Notes: a model not told the origin generated them from the letters alone. Positions 57,679 to 60,994 are shown, counted from the stretch's first letter. The stretch: DNA of 64,000 bases from Candidatus Obscuribacterales bacterium (GCA_019746975.1 JAIERK010000143.1:26082-90081); one strand, 5' to 3'. Program-made: numbers and translations.

Positions 57679-57752
57679 AGTCGCAGGCGATTTTAAGATC
57701 GCGTCAAGCCGGGGGCGCTTGTGGGTTGGTCTGTAGACCGGCTACTGCGACT
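57679..57752 (-). ncRNA. tRNA-sized structured element with an 8-bp closing stem
   Basis: AGTCGCAG and CTGCGACT close 74 nt. Inside on the minus strand are AGCCGG/CCGGCT and GCGAT-CTTAAA-ATCGC. The last hairpin looks like an anticodon arm with UAA but lacks a T-arm in the expected place. A T-arm-like hairpin GTGGG-TGCAACT-CCCAC lies just upstream (57760-57776). A competing pairing TTGTGGG/CCCACAA links the two. It may be a tRNA mimic or a rearranged tRNA. Confidence 0.45.
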
Positions 57753-57780
57753 GCCCGTGCGTGGGAGTTGCACCCACAAA

Positions 57781-57893
57781 AGTGATACCATTCGTCGAAC
57801 TTTGCTCAGGACGGTTTGTTTCTCTCCCTTCAATAAGCAAAGAGATTTCGATCGAAGGAGTTGCCAGGGAGGGTGTCTCTCCTTGGTATCACT
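57781..57893 (-). ncRNA. 113-nt element with a 10-bp closing stem
   Basis: AGTGATACCA and TGGTATCACT pair perfectly. The interior contains TTTGCT/AGCAAA pairing and several short purine-rich segments. No tRNA or known RNA family recognised. Lies between tRNA-Thr and the 57679 element. Confidence 0.45.
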
Positions 57894-57924
57894 GGTAGTG
57901 CTCATCTCGAGCAACACGGTGTAA

Positions 57925-57996
57925 GCCGTTGACAGGAATCGAACCTGCAACCCGCTGTTTACAAGACAGCAGCTCTACCTATTGAGCCACAACGGC
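57925..57996 (-). tRNA. tRNA-Thr(UGU)
   Basis: Acceptor GCCGTTG/CAACGGC, D-arm GCTCAATAGGTAGAGC, anticodon arm GCTGT-CTTGTAA-ACAGC, T-arm GCAGG-TTCGATT-CCTGT. CCA not encoded. A canonical cloverleaf. Confidence 0.95.
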
Positions 57997-57997
57997 A

Positions 57998-58073
57998 TGG
58001 AACCGCATCCAGGATTCGAACCTGGGACCAATGGGTTAGAAGTCCATAGCTCTGTCCACTGAGCTAATGCGGT
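57998..58073 (-). tRNA. tRNA-Arg(UCU)
   Basis: Acceptor ACCGCAT/ATGCGGT, D-arm GCTCAGTGGACAGAGC, anticodon loop CTTCTAA with one A-C pair at the base of the loop, T-arm CCAGG-TTCGAAT-CCTGG, then T-CCA encoded. Confidence 0.93.
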
Positions 58074-58087
58074 ATGTTTAAATTGAT

Positions 58088-58178
58088 ACCAGTGGTAGGG
58101 CTCGAACCTACAACCTCGCGCTTATCTGGCGCTATACCGGGTATAAGCCGGCCGCTCTGCCGATTGAGCTACACTGGT
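58088..58178 (-). tRNA. tRNA-Ile(GAU) with an extra anticodon-like arm
   Basis: Acceptor ACCAGTG/CACTGGT, D-arm GCTCAATCGGCAGAGC and T-arm GTAGG-TTCGAGC-CCTAC are normal. Between D-arm and T-arm there are two hairpins with seven-base loops: GCCGG-CTTATAC-CCGGT (would read UAU) and GCGC-CAGATAA-GCGC (would read GAU), the latter followed by the usual AGGTT variable loop. So about 20 nt carrying an additional arm seem to be inserted after the D-stem. The alternative is a class-II-like tRNA(UAU) with a long variable arm. CCA not encoded. Confidence 0.8.
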
Positions 58179-58192
58179 TCAAAATACTAACT

Positions 58193-58263
58193 GGAGGCAG
58201 TAGGAATCGAACCCACTTCGAACTGGTTAAAAGCCAGATGCATAGCCATTCTGCCATACCTCC
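58193..58263 (-). tRNA. tRNA-Lys(UUU)
   Basis: Acceptor GGAGGTA/TGCCTCC, D-arm GCAGAATGGCTATGC, anticodon loop CTTTTAA, T-arm GTGGG-TTCGATT-CCTAC. CCA not encoded. Closely related to Lys(CUU) at 59.3 kb but with a normal variable loop. Confidence 0.92.
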
Positions 58264-58345
58264 TCATTTTGAAAATTTAAAACACTGGGACCGCCGGCTT
58301 CCCGGAAGTTTCCATTTTCGAGGCGTCCGTCGAAATCATCCGGTC

Positions 58346-58382
58346 AAAAAAGGTGACGGGCGCTTCGTGAAAAGCGCCGGTC
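58346..58382 (-). terminator. Terminator-like hairpin inside the array
   Basis: On the minus strand GGCGCTT-TTCACG-AAGCGCC, extended by GAC/GTC, is followed after three bases by TTTTTT. It lies directly downstream of tRNA-Glu(UUC) and could divide the array into two transcripts or attenuate the second part. Confidence 0.5.
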
Positions 58383-58395
58383 GGGCAGAAGAAAT

Positions 58396-58471
58396 TGGGA
58401 GCACTGACGAGAATCGAACTCGCATTAACGGAGTGAAAATCCGCTCTCCTGAGCCATTAGAGGACAGTGCT
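58396..58471 (-). tRNA. tRNA-Glu(UUC), copy 1
   Basis: Acceptor AGCACTG/CAGTGCT, anticodon arm GCGGA-TTTTCAC-TCCGT, variable loop TAATG, T-arm GCGAG-TTCGATT-CTCGT, then C-CCA encoded. Confidence 0.92.
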
Positions 58472-58500
58472 ACACGGCGCTTTATCAGCGCGATTTAAGA

Positions 58501-58571
58501 ACCCCTGCCAGGATTTGAACCCGGACACTTCTGGATCGGTGCCAGATGCTCTTCCGTTGAGCTACAAGGGC
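58501..58571 (-). tRNA. tRNA-Arg(CCG)
   Basis: Acceptor GCCCTTG/CAGGGGT with a G-T first pair, D-arm GCTCAACGGAAGAGC, anticodon arm TCTGG-CACCGAT-CCAGA, T-arm CCGGG-TTCAAAT-CCTGG. CCA not encoded. Sister of Arg(ACG) at 59.4 kb. Confidence 0.9.
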
Positions 58572-58576
58572 AGATT

Positions 58577-58671
58577 GCCGTACGAGTCGGGAATACGATT
58601 TTGTTGATACGCTGGATTCGAACCATAATAGCCTACATTCCGTGTGTAAGTATTTCCTGTGAGAGTACGGC
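58577..58671 (-). ncRNA. Handle element HA7, cargo with a T-arm-like hairpin
   Basis: Outer stem GCCGTAC/GTACGGC, internal loop TCTCACAGG against CCCGACTC, inner stem ATAC/GTAT. The roughly 50-nt cargo contains GGTTCGAATCC, a tRNA T-loop, but its T-stem would be perfect (GCTGG/CCAGC) only if the five bases ATTAT are bulged out. No anticodon arm or acceptor partner is evident. It may be a remnant of a tRNA cargo or a T-arm mimic. Confidence 0.65.
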
Positions 58672-58681
58672 GAATTTAAAC

Positions 58682-58778
58682 CCGTGCGAGTCATAGATGC
58701 GAGGCTTTCGCCGGCTGAATGTCGAGTTCAGGAACCTATTGGAAGTAAGTGATTGTATGCATCTTAGTTTGAACACGG
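58682..58778 (-). ncRNA. Handle element HA6, unknown cargo with GAAA tetraloop
   Basis: Outer stem CCGTG/CACGG, leader continuing GATGCATACAATC as in HA2 and HA4, inner stem GATGC/GCATC, trailer TATGACTCGCACGG. The cargo (about 48 nt) includes the hairpin GGC-GAAA-GCC and GTTCCTGAAC. Compared with HA7 the stem bases differ but still pair, which is compensatory change. Confidence 0.6.
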
Positions 58779-58782
58779 AAAA

Positions 58783-58870
58783 TGGTCGATGGGGCATGGA
58801 TTCGAACCTGCGAAGTCTTGGAGACGCGTGGGTTACAGCCACACTGCTTTGTCCACTTGCATACCCACCG
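58783..58870 (-). tRNA. tRNA-Tyr(GUA)
   Basis: Acceptor CGGTGGG/CCCATCG, anticodon arm TGTGG-CTGTAAC-CCACG, variable arm GTCT-CCA-AGAC as expected for bacterial Tyr, then A-CCA encoded. The T-arm GCAGG-TTCGAAT-CCATGC is weak, with an A-A mismatch and a bulged T. It may be functional or decaying. Confidence 0.8.
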
Positions 58871-58885
58871 ATGGGTTTAAGTATT

Positions 58886-58964
58886 GATCGACGATTCGTC
58901 GCGGAGGACAAAGATCTGCACTGTAACCGGAACTTTCGAAGTTCAATTCGCAGAATCACCGATC
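58886..58964 (-). ncRNA. 79-nt hairpin element with a 12-bp closing stem
   Basis: GATCGGTGATTC and GAATCGTCGATC pair over 12 bp including two adjacent G-U pairs. Inside, GAACT-TCGAA-AGTTC forms a hairpin, and TGC/GCA can pair. Not a tRNA cloverleaf. Located between tRNA-Cys and tRNA-Tyr. Confidence 0.5.
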
Positions 58965-58981
58965 GATTTTCAGCAAAATTA

Positions 58982-59055
58982 TGGAGTCCCTTACAGGATT
59001 TGCACCTGTATAAGCCGGTCTGCAGCCGGCCACCTGGCTGTTCGGACAAAGGGAC
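58982..59055 (-). tRNA. tRNA-Cys(GCA) with GUGC T-loop
   Basis: Acceptor GTCCCTT/AAGGGAC, anticodon arm GCCGG-CTGCAGA-CCGGC, T-arm ACAGG-TGCAAAT-CCTGT, T-CCA encoded. The T-loop has G at position 55 in place of the almost universal U. Confidence 0.9.
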
Positions 59056-59056
59056 A

Positions 59057-59130
59057 TGGAGCCTATCATCGGATTCGAACCGATACCTCCGCCATGGCAC
59101 GGCGGGATTCTACCCTTAGACTAGACAGGC
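59057..59130 (-). tRNA. tRNA-Gly(GCC)
   Basis: Acceptor GCCTGTC/GATAGGC, D-arm TCTAAGGGTAGA, anticodon arm CCGCC-GTGCCAT-GGCGG, T-arm ATCGG-TTCGAAT-CCGAT, T-CCA encoded. Confidence 0.94.
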
Positions 59131-59133
59131 ATG

Positions 59134-59206
59134 GACCGTACGATTCGCAATTGCTGTTTTTAGCCAGTTGGAGTGGGTTGTAGGCAATCACAGTCGGAGT
59201 CCGGTC
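59134..59206 (-). ncRNA. Handle element HA5, almost empty
   Basis: Outer stem GACCGGAC/GTACGGTC (7 of 8 pairs), leader TCCGACTGTG, inner stem ATTGC/GCAAT, trailer TGCGAATC. The cargo is only about 29 nt, ending CTAAAAACA like the A-rich trailer of HA1. It shows the handle itself with little on it. Confidence 0.6.
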
Positions 59207-59209
59207 ACG

Positions 59210-59284
59210 TGGTTGCCGCAGTAGGAGTTGCACCTACACGCGCTCACTTATCGGGTGAGTTCTCTGCTGTTAAGTTATGCGGCA
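59210..59284 (-). tRNA. tRNA-Ile(GAU) with GUGC T-loop
   Basis: Acceptor TGCCGCA/TGCGGCA, weak D-stem, anticodon arm CTCAC-CCGATAA-GTGAG, T-arm GTAGG-TGCAACT-CCTAC, A-CCA encoded. Position 55 is G. Shares its acceptor with the CAU tRNA at 60.1 kb. Confidence 0.9.
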
Positions 59285-59309
59285 TAGAAAAGTGGTGTGG
59301 TACTGAATA

Positions 59310-59395
59310 TGGTGGAGGCAGTAGGAATCGAACCCACGTCGGTCTGCCGGACCTCTGGTTAAGAGCCAGGTGCATAGCCATTCTGCCATGCCTCC
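59310..59395 (-). tRNA. tRNA-Lys(CUU) with an added variable-arm hairpin
   Basis: Acceptor GGAGGCA/TGCCTCC, anticodon arm CCTGG-CTCTTAA-CCAGA, T-arm GTGGG-TTCGATT-CCTAC, A-CCA encoded. The variable region holds GGTC-CGGCA-GACC, about 11 nt more than in its sister Lys(UUU). Lysine tRNAs are normally class I without such an arm. Confidence 0.9.
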
Positions 59396-59396
59396 A

Positions 59397-59471
59397 TGGA
59401 ACCCCTGCCAGGATTTGAACCTGGAGTCTTCTGGTTCGTAGCCAGGTGCTCTTCCGTTGAGCTACAAGGGT
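59397..59471 (-). tRNA. tRNA-Arg(ACG)
   Basis: Acceptor ACCCTTG/CAGGGGT, D-arm GCTCAACGGAAGAGC, anticodon loop CTACGAA, T-arm CCAGG-TTCAAAT-CCTGG, T-CCA encoded. A34 would normally be edited to inosine by TadA. Confidence 0.93.
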
Positions 59472-59476
59472 AAGGA

Positions 59477-59612
59477 GCCGTACAAGTGAGGGATACGTTT
59501 GTCTTTAACTACGTCGCCGGATAGCGGCGACGGTTGGATTCGAACCAACGTACTTAGCTTATGAAACTAATGTTTTACCGATGATTGTATGTATCGCTTG
59601 TTAGAGTACGGC
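59477..59612 (-). tRNA. Handle element HA4 with circularly permuted tRNA (CAU anticodon)
   Basis: Read 5' to 3' on the minus strand: handle leader; half of the D-loop and D-stem, anticodon arm TTAGT-TTCATAA-GCTAA, T-arm GTTGG-TTCGAAT-CCAAC and 3' acceptor CGTCGCC (59526-59580); a 7-nt linker GCTATCC; then 5' acceptor GGCGACG, TA and D-stem GTT (59501-59518); handle trailer. The 3' part precedes the 5' part, yet acceptor (7/7), D-stem, anticodon and T-stems all pair. The break is in the D-loop, where the handle enters. Inner handle stem GATAC/GTATC, outer GCCGTAC/GTACGGC. As written the acceptor is closed by a loop and cannot carry an amino acid without processing. Confidence 0.85.
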
Positions 59613-59665
59613 TGTTTATGTTTAAACTCACCAATGGTGGCTATACACTGATGAATGCTTCTCTT

Positions 59666-59884
59666 GATCGTGCAAGTCGACGTTACGGATAACATCACGT
59701 GTTACCGACATGGCGAAACTGAACCAGTGAGCTGTTACGCTTTCTTTGAACGATGGCTGCTTTCAAGCCTACGTCCTGGTCATCTGTGCTTAAACACGCA
59801 CCTTTGCCACAGGGATAATGGTTGGTTGAACCAACTAGCTTCCTCTCGTACTTGCTTGTAAGTATCGCCTGTTGGAGCACGATC
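59666..59884 (-). ncRNA. Handle element HA3 carrying 23S rRNA mimics (GTPase centre and sarcin-ricin loop)
   Basis: Outer stem GATCGTG/CACGATC, leader CTCCAACAGGCGATACTTAC, trailer GTAACGTCGACTTG. Positions 59723-59780 (minus) match, by memory, the 58-nt GTPase-associated centre of 23S rRNA (E. coli 1051-1108) at full length without gaps and about 50 of 58 identical, including AGCAGCCATC, AAAGAAAGCGTAA and AGCTCACTGGT. The base equivalent to A1067 is G, while A1095 is kept. Positions 59841-59852 give AGTACGAGAGGA, the universal sarcin-ricin loop core, flanked by AGC/GCT. In 23S rRNA these are over 1.5 kb apart; here about 55 nt, including hairpin GTTGG-TTCAA-CCAAC, separate them. Their order is reversed. 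The rest of 23S is absent. Confidence 0.85.
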
Positions 59885-59894
59885 GTTTGATTTG

Positions 59895-59965
59895 GCCTAC
59901 CACCGGAATTGAACCGGTTCCTTCATCCTTGGCCAGATGAAATTCTACCGTTGAAACAGGTAGGC
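59895..59965 (-). tRNA. Gly-type tRNA with an enlarged anticodon loop (GGCC)
   Basis: Acceptor GCCTACC/GGTAGGC, D-arm TTCAACGGTAGAA, T-arm ACCGG-TTCAATT-CCGGT. The anticodon stem TTCATC/GATGAA is perfect but leaves an 8-base loop TGGCCAAG. Either GCC (Gly) or GGC (Ala) could be read, and a four-base anticodon is possible. The body is like Gly(GCC). CCA not encoded. Confidence 0.75.
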
Positions 59966-59970
59966 ACATA

Positions 59971-60088
59971 AACCGTACAAGTCGCGCATGCTGCATGAGC
60001 CTTTACATTTCGCAGCCCGTCATTCCGTGGGGCAAGACTCACATTGCTGTTTTGGTGGATTGTATGCATCTGCAGTTGGAGTACGGTT
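59971..60088 (-). ncRNA. Handle element HA2, unknown cargo
   Basis: Outer stem AACCGTAC/GTACGGTT, leader TCCAACTGCAGATGCATACAATCC, trailer GCGCGACTT, inner stem ATGC/GCAT. After the leader comes ACCAAAACAGCAAT, which equals the discriminator-CCA and trailer start of the tRNA in HA1, but no tRNA body precedes it. A GCCC/GGGC hairpin and GAG/CTC pairing lie in the remaining cargo. No RNA family recognised. Confidence 0.65.
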
Positions 60089-60094
60089 TTATAT

Positions 60095-60165
60095 TGCCGC
60101 AGCAGGTCTTGCACCTGCACATGATTACTCATGAAGTAAACATTCTGCGTTTGATTTATACGGCA
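60095..60165 (-). tRNA. tRNA with CAU anticodon and GUGC T-loop (Ile2 or Met)
   Basis: Acceptor TGCCGTA/TGCGGCA, anticodon arm TTTAC-TTCATGA-GTAAT, T-arm GCAGG-TGCAAGA-CCTGC. Acceptor likeness to Ile(GAU) at 59.2 kb favours tRNA-Ile2, whose C34 is changed to lysidine by TilS. CCA not encoded. Position 55 is G. Confidence 0.85.
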
Positions 60166-60172
60166 TTGAATT

Positions 60173-60243
60173 ACCCAGTGAAGGACTTGAACCTACAACC
60201 CTCTCCTTGTAAGGGAGTCGCTCTGCCATTGAGCTAACCGGGT
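60173..60243 (-). tRNA. tRNA-Val(UAC)
   Basis: Acceptor ACCCGGT/ACTGGGT, D-arm GCTCAATGGCAGAGC, anticodon loop CTTACAA, T-arm GTAGG-TTCAAGT-CCTTC with one T-T mismatch. CCA not encoded. Confidence 0.92.
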
Positions 60244-60244
60244 A

Positions 60245-60321
60245 TGGTGCTTACGGTTGGGGTCGAACCAACACCGCACAGGGCTTCAACCTGCCGCTCT
60301 ACCATTTCGAGCTACGTAAGC
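60245..60321 (-). tRNA. tRNA-Phe(GAA)
   Basis: Acceptor GCTTACG/CGTAAGC, D-arm GCTCGAAATGGTAGAGC, anticodon arm GCAGG-TTGAAGC-CCTGT, T-arm GTTGG-TTCGACC-CCAAC, A-CCA encoded. Confidence 0.94.
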
Positions 60322-60322
60322 A

Positions 60323-60398
60323 TGGTGCCTCCGGAAGGATTCGAACCTTCAAACTGCTGTTTTTGAGACAGCTGCATATACCGTTCTGCTACAAAGGC
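60323..60398 (-). tRNA. Class-I-shaped tRNA with Leu anticodon (CAA)
   Basis: Acceptor GCCTTTG/CGGAGGC, D-arm GCAGAACGGTATATGC, anticodon arm GCTGT-CTCAAAA-ACAGC, variable loop of only five bases (AGTTT), T-arm GAAGG-TTCGAAT-CCTTC, A-CCA encoded. Bacterial leucine tRNAs have a long variable arm; this one does not. Its body resembles the Lys tRNAs of the array. Confidence 0.88.
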
Positions 60399-60428
60399 AC
60401 GTCGCTTCTTTTGTCTGTTTGGAAATTT

Positions 60429-60500
60429 GCCCTTGGAAGGATTCGAACCTTCAAAACACCGTGTTTAAGACGGTTGCATATACCGTTCTGCTACAGGGGC
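60429..60500 (-). tRNA. Class-I-shaped tRNA with Leu anticodon (UAA)
   Basis: Acceptor GCCCCTG/CAAGGGC with one C-A mismatch, D-arm identical to the neighbouring CAA tRNA, anticodon arm ACCGT-CTTAAAC-ACGGT, five-base variable loop (GTTTT), T-arm GAAGG-TTCGAAT-CCTTC. CCA not encoded. As with its neighbour the long variable arm of tRNA-Leu is missing. Confidence 0.88.
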
Positions 60501-60504
60501 ATAG

Positions 60505-60629
60505 GCCGTACGAGTTGGGGTGCTGTTTTGGTCATTCAATGAGGAATCGAACCTCAAACTCTCTGATGACAATCAGATGCTCTAACCGTTTGAGCTATTG
60601 TATGTAAGCACTTCCTATTGGAGTACGGC
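60505..60629 (-). ncRNA. Handle element HA1 carrying tRNA-Asp
   Basis: Defines the handle in its clearest form. Outer stem GCCGTAC/GTACGGC; 5' internal-loop strand TCCAATAGGAA; inner stem GTGCT/AGCAC; 3' strand CCCAACTC. The whole tRNA-Asp with CCA sits at the tip, joined through TTA and AAACA. The handle recurs, with compensatory changes, in HA2-HA7. Confidence 0.75.
60529..60604 (-). tRNA. tRNA-Asp(GUC) with a six-base anticodon loop
   Basis: Acceptor CATACAA/TTGAATG with one A-A mismatch, D-arm GCTCAAACGGTTAGAGC, anticodon stem TCTGA/TCAGA closing only TTGTCA, T-arm TGAGG-TTCGATT-CCTCA, A-CCA encoded. The CATACAA strand equals the conserved leader end in HA2, HA4 and HA6. Loop size and mismatch raise doubt about normal translation use. 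Confidence 0.82.
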
Positions 60630-60640
60630 GCATTAGTAAT

Positions 60641-60712
60641 GGAGACGATCGGCATCGAACCGACAACCTTCTCGTTGCAAGCGAGGTGCTCTACCATTTG
60701 AGCTAAGTCCCC
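60641..60712 (-). tRNA. tRNA-Ala(UGC)
   Basis: Acceptor GGGGACT/CGTCTCC with one mismatch next to the body, D-arm GCTCAAATGGTAGAGC, anticodon loop CTTGCAA, T-arm GTCGG-TTCGATG-CCGAT. CCA not encoded. The G3-U70 pair that identifies alanine is present. Confidence 0.93.
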
Positions 60713-60713
60713 A

Positions 60714-60789
60714 TGGTTGCAGAGACCGGATTCGAACCGGCAGTCTTCAGGGTATGAGCCTGAGATGTTGACCGTTACACCACTCTGCT
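60714..60789 (-). tRNA. tRNA-Met(CAU)
   Basis: Acceptor AGCAGAG/CTCTGCA with an unpaired A1-A72, anticodon arm TCAGG-CTCATAC-CCTGA, T-arm GCCGG-TTCGAAT-CCGGT, A-CCA encoded. The open first pair is a feature of initiator tRNAs, but the anticodon stem lacks three consecutive G-C pairs, so elongator or initiator use is undecided. Confidence 0.88.
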
Positions 60790-60804
60790 ATGTTTCGCGA
60801 CTAC

Positions 60805-60875
60805 GCACCCCCCAGGATTTGAACCCGGATCTGTCGTGTTTGGAGCACGCAATGTTGCCGTTACACCAGGGATAC
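60805..60875 (-). tRNA. tRNA-Trp(CCA)
   Basis: Acceptor GTATCCC/GGGGTGC, anticodon loop CTCCAAA, T-arm CCGGG-TTCAAAT-CCTGG. 3' CCA not encoded. First tRNA of the array. Confidence 0.92.
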
Positions 60876-60891
60876 GTGTTGGCGTTTTGCT

Positions 60892-60979
60892 ACTTTGAGT
60901 GTTTGCATCCAACAGCTGTTCGACTGAGATTTTGCACAAGTCAGTCGAAACCAGACCATTGAGCACAAGCACTCAAAGT
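60892..60979 (-). ncRNA. 88-nt structured leader element with nested perfect stems
   Basis: ACTTTGAGTG/CACTCAAAGT (10 bp) encloses TTCGACTGA/TCAGTCGAA (9 bp, 13-base loop). Lies directly upstream of tRNA-Trp. No family recognised. Confidence 0.5.
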
Positions 60980-60994
60980 GCGTTACGCGGGTTA

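Larger units (their letters stand above)
57128..60875 (-). other. Long tRNA array interleaved with structured RNA elements
   Basis: About 27 tRNA genes occur in 3.75 kb, all on the minus strand, usually 1-10 bp apart or separated by other structured elements. Order of transcription: Trp, Met, Ala, Asp (in a handle), Leu(UAA), Leu(CAA), Phe, Val, CAU, handle, Gly-like, rRNA-mimic handle, permuted CAU tRNA, Arg(ACG), Lys(CUU), Ile, handle, Gly, Cys, hairpin element, Tyr, two handles, Arg(CCG), Glu, terminator-like hairpin, Lys(UUU), two-armed Ile, Arg(UCU), Thr, structured region, Ser, Asn, Glu, structured region, Ser. I found no His, Pro or Gln tRNA. CCA is encoded in about 12 and missing in about 14, pointing to mixed origins. 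Such arrays resemble phage and cyanobacterial plasmid tRNA operons. Confidence 0.9.

Noticed and set aside
59780..59835. Apparent plus-strand likeness CCACAGGGATAA to large-subunit rRNA
   Set aside because: It is on the opposite strand to the clear rRNA mimics in the same element and is too short to support a claim.
59971..60088. Resemblance of the HA2 cargo to the decoding region of 16S rRNA
   Set aside because: On the plus strand GCCCGTCATTCCGTGGGG loosely recalls the 16S 1400 region, but it is antisense to the array and the match is short with several mismatches, so chance is likely.
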